Shown here piece by piece: positions 21,303 to 25,568 of a stretch of 25,568 nt of DNA. Made by a program: the position numbers and the translations under genes. Each line of letters starts with the position of its first letter. Within the stretch, counting starts at the first letter, position 1. The stretch is from JBBPYR01 sp038199755. GTDB lineage: Bacteria > Chloroflexota > Ktedonobacteria > Ktedonobacterales > Ktedonobacteraceae. The notes below the pieces were generated by a model. The model saw nothing but the letters and a program-made list of their open reading frames with translations, had not been told where the DNA came from and did no database searches. Where the stretch lies: the NCBI GenBank assembly GCA_038199755.1, contig JBBPYR010000283.1, forward strand, positions 1 to 25,568, read 5' to 3'.

Positions 21303-21944
21303 CTCTCGCTGCTCTCTGAAGAATAATGATGGCTTCAAGCGCAGCATATTCTGCTCCGAGAGCACAATTTCAGGGAGAACATTCCGTGGAAGTGCTAAGG
21401 TATCGATGGACTCACACCAGGCAACCAGCTCATTGCGTCGCCAGACAGGGCGTGTCACCAGCCAACGCTGCACGCCCGGCGTGGCAATCACAAACGAGAG
21501 GCCTGACGCACGTACCACATTCATAGAGGCATCGGGCAGAGAACTCCAGGCGCACAGGAAAAAGATTTGATCGGACCGTAACTCTCGAAACACACTATTC
21601 CAGGCATTACGCATGTGTGCTAACGCTGCTATGCCACGGTTCTCCTCCGCTAAACCCGCTTCATATTCTCTTTGCTGATGCCCAACTAGATAGTCTCGTA
21701 CAGCAACAAAAGGATCATGCTTCAAGAGCGCAAAGGGCAGCAAGGCAGAATCCAAGCCTCGCATAAGAGCCCGAATATAGATAACTCGTGAGCCTGTAGA
21801 TGCCTCTTCTCCTGCTTTTCCTTCTTCCCCTATTTGCGCATCCTGCTGCTCTTGCCCTGCTAACTCTTCTTGTTCTTCTTGCTCTTCCATAGTATTCTTT
21901 TGTGACCCATCATCTTGTAGAGAATGTTCTACACCCTGAATCAT
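21273..21944 (-). CDS. Hypothetical protein with acidic N terminus
   Basis: A 223-residue protein I do not recognise. The first ~50 residues are low-complexity and rich in Glu and Gln (EEQEEQEELAGQEQQD), probably disordered. The rest appears folded: VIYIRALMRGLDSALLPFAL, HMRNAWNSVFREL, IFFLCAWSSLPDASM and VVRASGLSFVIATPG. No membrane helix, signal peptide or catalytic motif stands out. The start ATG 21944 is well supported by GGAAGGAG eight bases upstream. It is transcribed alone, convergent with the sigma-like operon and divergent from the peptidase gene. Confidence 0.7.
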   Translation of the reverse strand: MIQGVEHSLQDDGSQKNTMEEQEEQEELAGQEQQDAQIGEEGKAGEEASTGSRVIYIRALMRGLDSALLPFALLKHDPFVAVRDYLVGHQQREYEAGLAEENRGIAALAHMRNAWNSVFRELRSDQIFFLCAWSSLPDASMNVVRASGLSFVIATPGVQRWLVTRPVWRRNELVAWCESIDTLALPRNVLPEIVLSEQNMLRLKPSLFFREQREESEGHPDRL

Positions 21945-22032
21945 GATGTATGCTCCTTCCTACCAACAAAACATCATTTGCTTCTCTCTATCGGTAGTAT
22001 TCAGCAAATCAACATGGGCGACTTACACCCTG

Positions 22033-22041
22033 TGATACAAT
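22033..22041 (+). promoter_or_regulatory. Extended -10 promoter for the M20 peptidase gene
   Basis: TGATACAAT (TGn plus TACAAT at 22036-22041), about 47 bases before ATG 22089. No good -35 is visible. Confidence 0.45.
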
Positions 22042-22088
22042 AGCCGTACTTAAAAAAGAGATCATCACTTCACTAGAGGACACAACTC

Positions 22089-23270
22089 ATGCAACACACA
22101 GCCAACATCCAGCCTTCGGCCCATCGCTATCTGAATATGCTCAACTCCTACCAGGAAGAACTACTCTTCAGGCTAGAGACGCTGGTAAATATCGATTCGG
22201 GTTCCGGCAATATTGAGGGTGTCAATCAAATCATGGGCTACCTGAGCCAATGGTTAGAGCAATTAGGCTTCACCGTAACACTGCATGAGACAACAAACTT
22301 GGGTGATAATTTAGTGGCACGACGTAAGGGGCAAGGATCGGCACGGATCATGCTGGTAGGGCACGTTGATACGGTTTATGGACGCGGAGCAGCGAGCACA
22401 CATCCCTTCACAGTACGCGACGGTCTGGCCTACGGGCCCGGCGTGATTGATATGAAGTCAGGCGTTGTCATGTGTCTGTATTCCCTCAAGACCCTCTTTG
22501 AGACGGATTTTGACCAATTTGGAGAACTGTGTATCGTTTTCAATAATGATGAGGAAATCGGCTCACTTGAAAGTGCAGCCCTTCTGCGTGAAATCGCCCG
22601 TGATATGGATATCGGGCTGGTATTAGAGTCTTCCCGCGCCGCTGAGATTGTGACGCGTGCCCGCAAGGGCGCGGACAAATATGTGCTTGAAGTCTTGGGC
22701 ATTCCTGCCCATTCGGGTGCTGAACCCTATAAAGGACGTTCCGCGGTGATTGAACTGGCACACAAAATGATCGCCATTCACCACCTGAACATGCTCTCCC
22801 CCGGCATCACATGCAACGTCACACGCCTGAGCAGTAGTGAAGCCCTCAACATCATTCCTGAGATGGCACGCTGCCATATCTCTGTGCGCGCACTCGATCA
22901 ACGCGGCCTCGATTTAGCCGCGAAAGCTCTGGAAGAGATCGTAGCAGGTCACGCTATTCCTGATACGCGTGCCACCTTAACACGCAACCCCGGTCGTCGC
23001 CCCTATCAAGCCACACCAGAATTACAGCGCTTGATTGACTTCGCAAAAGTAGAGGGAGCAGACCTCGGTCTACACGTTAGTGCCGAAGGTAAAGGCGGCG
23101 TCTCGGACGCCAACACCCTGATGGAAGTGGGTACGCCTGCCTTAGATAGCCTGGGACCCATCGGCGGCGGCATGCACGACCTGAACCGCGAGTATCTGCG
23201 CATCGATTCACTACCGCTACGTGGTGCCTTGCTCGCCGGATTGATAGAACACATCTGCAAGGCATGGTAA
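22089..23270 (+). CDS. M20-family metallopeptidase (glutamate carboxypeptidase-like)
   Basis: A 393-residue zinc peptidase that removes C-terminal residues or deacylates amino acids, in the ArgE/DapE/CPG2 family. Metal ligands and catalytic residues are present: His92 and Asp94 (VGHVDTVY), Asp121 (GPGVIDMKSG), Glu155 and Glu156 (NNDEEIGS), Glu180 (VLESSR) and His363 (IGGGMHD). The lid or dimer domain (about 195-305, including GIPAHSGAEPYKGRSAV) is typical. The layout is closest to carboxypeptidase G2-like enzymes. No signal peptide is evident, so it is probably cytoplasmic, unlike secreted CPG2. ATG 22089 has GAGG nine bases upstream; an ATG at 22137 is an alternative. The substrate cannot be named. 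Confidence 0.93.
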   Translation: MQHTANIQPSAHRYLNMLNSYQEELLFRLETLVNIDSGSGNIEGVNQIMGYLSQWLEQLGFTVTLHETTNLGDNLVARRKGQGSARIMLVGHVDTVYGRGAASTHPFTVRDGLAYGPGVIDMKSGVVMCLYSLKTLFETDFDQFGELCIVFNNDEEIGSLESAALLREIARDMDIGLVLESSRAAEIVTRARKGADKYVLEVLGIPAHSGAEPYKGRSAVIELAHKMIAIHHLNMLSPGITCNVTRLSSSEALNIIPEMARCHISVRALDQRGLDLAAKALEEIVAGHAIPDTRATLTRNPGRRPYQATPELQRLIDFAKVEGADLGLHVSAEGKGGVSDANTLMEVGTPALDSLGPIGGGMHDLNREYLRIDSLPLRGALLAGLIEHICKAW

Positions 23271-23385
23271 ATACACGAAATACCCTGCCATTCTGGGAAT
23301 AAACGATATATCGTATTGCGTTTTACTAAGCAAGATTATAGAAACATACGTTCGTCCTTGATTCCATAGATATGAGGAGGTGCCA

Positions 23386-25314
23386 ATGGCATTTCATGGC
23401 ATGGGTGGTGGTATGGCAGCATACGCCGAAGAACAGAAAAGACGCGGACGCAAGACAGATGCCCAGACTGTACGGCGTGTTGCGCAAGCATTCAAACCCT
23501 ATAAATTCCAAATTGTACTCGTCCTAATCGCTATTCTAATTACGACCGGCTTAGGCGTGGTAAATCCCTTGCTGATCGCACGGGTATTTGATGACGGCAT
23601 CGCAAAACACAACGCGACCTTGTTGATCTTCTATGTCAGCATCATGTTTATCACCCCGGTCGTCACGGGCATCATTGGCGTAGGACAGACATTCTTAAAC
23701 AACATCATCGGTCAAAACGTGATGCGCGATTTCCGCAATCGCCTCTATCAGCACCTGCAAAGTATGTCGCTGCGTTTCTTTACTTCGACTCGCACTGGTG
23801 AAATACAATCGCGCCTCTCCAATGACGTGGGCGGTGTACAAAACGTTGTCACCGACACCGCGACCAGCATCGTAGCCAACATCACAACAGCACTCAGCAC
23901 CATTATCGCCATGCTGTTTTTGAGCGTGCCTTTAACGCTGGTCTCACTTGTCCTGCTGCCAATCTTCCTGTGGATCACCTATAAAGTTGGCAATGTGCGC
24001 CGCGCCACCAGTAAAGAGACCCAAAAAAGCCTGGCCTCTCTCACCTCTATGATGCAGGAGACGCTCTCAGTCAGTGGCATCTTGCTCATGAAAACATTTG
24101 GTCGCCAGCAGTATGCACAACAGCAATTCGAGAAAGAAAATCAGAACCTCACTAATCTTGAGGTACGCCAGCAGATGATTGGGCGCTGGTTTTTTATGCT
24201 GATCGGCACCTTCTTCTCGATCATCCCGGCGGTTGTCTATCTCATCGCGGGCCTGCAAATTATTCGTAACCCACTGCATCCAGCCATTACGCTTGGTGGT
24301 ATTGTCGCCTTCACGACGCTTCAGAGTCGCCTGTTCTTCCCAATTGGGCAACTTCTCTCCATCCAGGTGGAGATTCAAGGCGCGTTAGCTTTGTTTGATC
24401 GCATCTTCGAATACCTTGATCTGCCCATTGACATTCGCGATCGCCTCAATCCACGACGCCCCAAAGTTGAAGATGTCGTCGGCCAAGTTTCCTTTAAGAA
24501 CGTCTCCTTCACCTACAAGCGAGATGAGCCAAGTGTGCTCAAAGATCTATTAGGTAAGAGCGAGCAGAAAGAGCAGATCACCGATATCGGTGAAGAAACG
24601 GCACCTCGTGCCACGCTCGACAACATCTCGTTTGACATTCACCCTGGTCAACTCGCCGCGTTAGTGGGACCGAGCGGTGCTGGCAAAACGACCATCACCT
24701 ACCTTGTTCCACGCCTCTATGATGTTGATAGTGGCTCAGTCGAGATTGACGGAGAGAACGTCAAAGACATTGCGCTGTCCTCGTTAGGTGAGCTGATTGG
24801 TGTGGTGACGCAGGAAACCTACTTGTTCCACGCCTCAGTACGCGAAAACCTGCTGTACGCACGCACCAACGCAACTGAAGAAGAGATGATTGCCGCCGCC
24901 AAAGCTGCTGCCATCCATGATCGCATTATGGAACTAGAAAACGGCTATGATACCATCGTTGGTGAACGTGGCTATAAGCTCTCTGGTGGCGAAAAACAGC
25001 GTATTGCCATTGCACGTGTCATTCTCAAGAATCCACGCGTTCTCATTCTTGACGAGGCCACGAGCGCGCTAGACACCCATTCGGAACGGCTCATCCAGGC
25101 CGCACTGGAGCCATTGATGAAGGGGCGCACCACGTTAGCGATAGCACATCGTCTCTCGACCATCCTTTCCGCCGATGTCATCCTTGTCGTTGACAAAGGT
25201 CAAATCGTTGAACGCGGCACCCACGAAGAATTGCTCGCCCACAGTGGCCTCTATGCGCGCCTATATAATGAGCAATTCACACAACATATCCAGGAAGATG
25301 CTATCGTTGTATAG
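23386..25314 (+). CDS. ABC transporter, fused membrane and ATPase domains (exporter type)
   Basis: A 642-residue half-transporter of the MsbA/LmrA/MDR class that works as a dimer in the membrane. The membrane domain (about 45-340) has six predicted helices, including IVLVLIAILITTGLGV, and coupling-helix sequence such as MSLRFFTSTRTGEIQSRLSND. The ATPase domain has Walker A GPSGAGKTT (428-436), Q-loop VTQETYLF, signature LSGGEKQR (532-539), Walker B VLILDEATSALD (Asp556, Glu557) and the H-loop His588 (IAHRLST). An insert of about 25 residues (LLGKSEQKEQITDIGEET) lies early in the ATPase domain, after FTYKRDEPSVLKD. ATG 23386 follows GAGGAGG by five bases. The Gly/Met-rich start (MAFHGMGGGMAAY) is unusual. 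The substrate is unknown; the partner half may be itself. Confidence 0.95.
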   Translation: MAFHGMGGGMAAYAEEQKRRGRKTDAQTVRRVAQAFKPYKFQIVLVLIAILITTGLGVVNPLLIARVFDDGIAKHNATLLIFYVSIMFITPVVTGIIGVGQTFLNNIIGQNVMRDFRNRLYQHLQSMSLRFFTSTRTGEIQSRLSNDVGGVQNVVTDTATSIVANITTALSTIIAMLFLSVPLTLVSLVLLPIFLWITYKVGNVRRATSKETQKSLASLTSMMQETLSVSGILLMKTFGRQQYAQQQFEKENQNLTNLEVRQQMIGRWFFMLIGTFFSIIPAVVYLIAGLQIIRNPLHPAITLGGIVAFTTLQSRLFFPIGQLLSIQVEIQGALALFDRIFEYLDLPIDIRDRLNPRRPKVEDVVGQVSFKNVSFTYKRDEPSVLKDLLGKSEQKEQITDIGEETAPRATLDNISFDIHPGQLAALVGPSGAGKTTITYLVPRLYDVDSGSVEIDGENVKDIALSSLGELIGVVTQETYLFHASVRENLLYARTNATEEEMIAAAKAAAIHDRIMELENGYDTIVGERGYKLSGGEKQRIAIARVILKNPRVLILDEATSALDTHSERLIQAALEPLMKGRTTLAIAHRLSTILSADVILVVDKGQIVERGTHEELLAHSGLYARLYNEQFTQHIQEDAIVV

Positions 25315-25365
25315 AATGATACGTCCCCCTAAAGCATGCTAGACGGCAAAGCGCAAGTGCTTTAC

Positions 25366-25388
25366 AATTCCGTAGGGACCAGCTTATG
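25366..25388 (+). repeat. Dispersed repeat, family C fragment
   Basis: AATTCCGTAGGGACCAGCTTATG is the exact reverse complement of 122-144. The CCGTAGGGACCAGCTT part recurs at 25464-25479 as the entry to the long palindrome. Confidence 0.8.
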
Positions 25389-25463
25389 GACATTGCCGAA
25401 ATAAACTGAGAATAAAACAGGCTGGATTCAGGCCAAACGCAGCAGCGAAGCGCGCTGCCCGTT

Positions 25464-25541
25464 CCGTAGGGACCAGCTTGAGCGCGTCCCGTACCCGTTG
25501 AGGAACGATGCGCCAACGGGTACGGGACGCGCTCAAGCTGG
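25464..25541. repeat. Family C palindrome with 28-bp perfect arms
   Basis: Bases 25473-25500 are exactly complementary to 25514-25541 (core GAGCGCGTCCCGTACCCGTTG), with a 13-base loop. It opens with CCGTAGGGACCAGCTT. It lies after the ABC transporter gene and could act as a transcription barrier, but its match to other loci marks it as a dispersed element. Confidence 0.85.
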
Positions 25542-25542
25542 C

Positions 25543-25562
25543 CCAAGAGACATCAACTTAAG
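25543..25562 (+). repeat. 20-base dispersed motif (copy 2 of 2)
   Basis: CCAAGAGACATCAACTTAAG, identical to 10343-10362, directly abuts the family C palindrome. The window ends six bases later, so a larger element may continue beyond it. Confidence 0.75.
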
Positions 25563-25568
25563 CGGACG

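Noticed and set aside
1..25568. CRISPR arrays, intact insertion sequences, prophage
   Set aside because: No regularly spaced direct repeats, no transposase or integrase motifs and no phage structural genes were seen; the repeats present are palindromic and scattered.

Overview
The window looks like chromosomal DNA of a Chloroflexota bacterium, most probably class Ktedonobacteria. The grounds are gene content (a DnaB/DnaD/DnaI-type replication operon outside the Firmicutes, a CruA/CruP-like flavoprotein, a Kelch receptor kinase, a divergent sigma-like family I associate with Ktedonobacteria), intermediate GC, and many dispersed palindromic repeats. This is inference; no rRNA or other marker is present. 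I saw no tRNA, rRNA, CRISPR array or intact transposase.

Layout. (1) 1-825 has no credible gene. It holds two repeat fragments, a cluster of DnaA-box-like GGATAA motifs spaced about one helical turn apart (367-508, a candidate origin or DnaA-controlled region), and an extended -10 promoter. (2) 826-5734 is a plus-strand replication operon: dnaB interrupted by a 204-residue mini-intein, a DnaD-domain protein, a DnaI/DnaC-like helicase loader with a huge Gln-rich N-terminal extension, and a 65-residue four-CxxC zinc protein. (3) 5927-6589 is clpP, with Asn at the catalytic Asp position. (4) 6671-10336 holds a HAD-like protein, a SAM methyltransferase and a CruA/CruP-like flavoprotein. (5) 10390-10740 (minus) is a wrecked toxin-antitoxin locus: an intact AbrB/MazE-type antitoxin followed by about 17 codons of a Doc-like toxin cut off by a dispersed repeat. 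(6) 10910-13378 is a membrane Ser/Thr kinase with a Kelch-like outer domain. (7) 13454-17347 (minus) holds pyrimidine-nucleoside phosphorylase, a zinc-ribbon protein, a Rho lacking its N-terminal RNA-binding domain, and a P-loop protein. (8) 17560-21240 is a divergent regulatory pair: a MerR-GAF-degenerate-GGDEF protein (minus) and a sigma-like protein plus a small membrane protein (plus), separated by two back-to-back perfect TTGACA-17-TATAAT promoters. (9) 21273-25314 holds an unknown acidic protein, an M20 peptidase and an ABC exporter. (10) 25315-25568 is repeat-filled.

How the parts relate. The first five genes form a replication-initiation and proteostasis block; the phased DnaA boxes upstream fit a replication locus. 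The regulator/sigma/membrane-protein group at 17560-21240 is the best candidate for a little-described signalling module. Palindromic repeats have visibly remodelled the region: one sits in frame inside the DnaB intein, where a homing endonuclease would normally be, and a related one truncates the Doc toxin.
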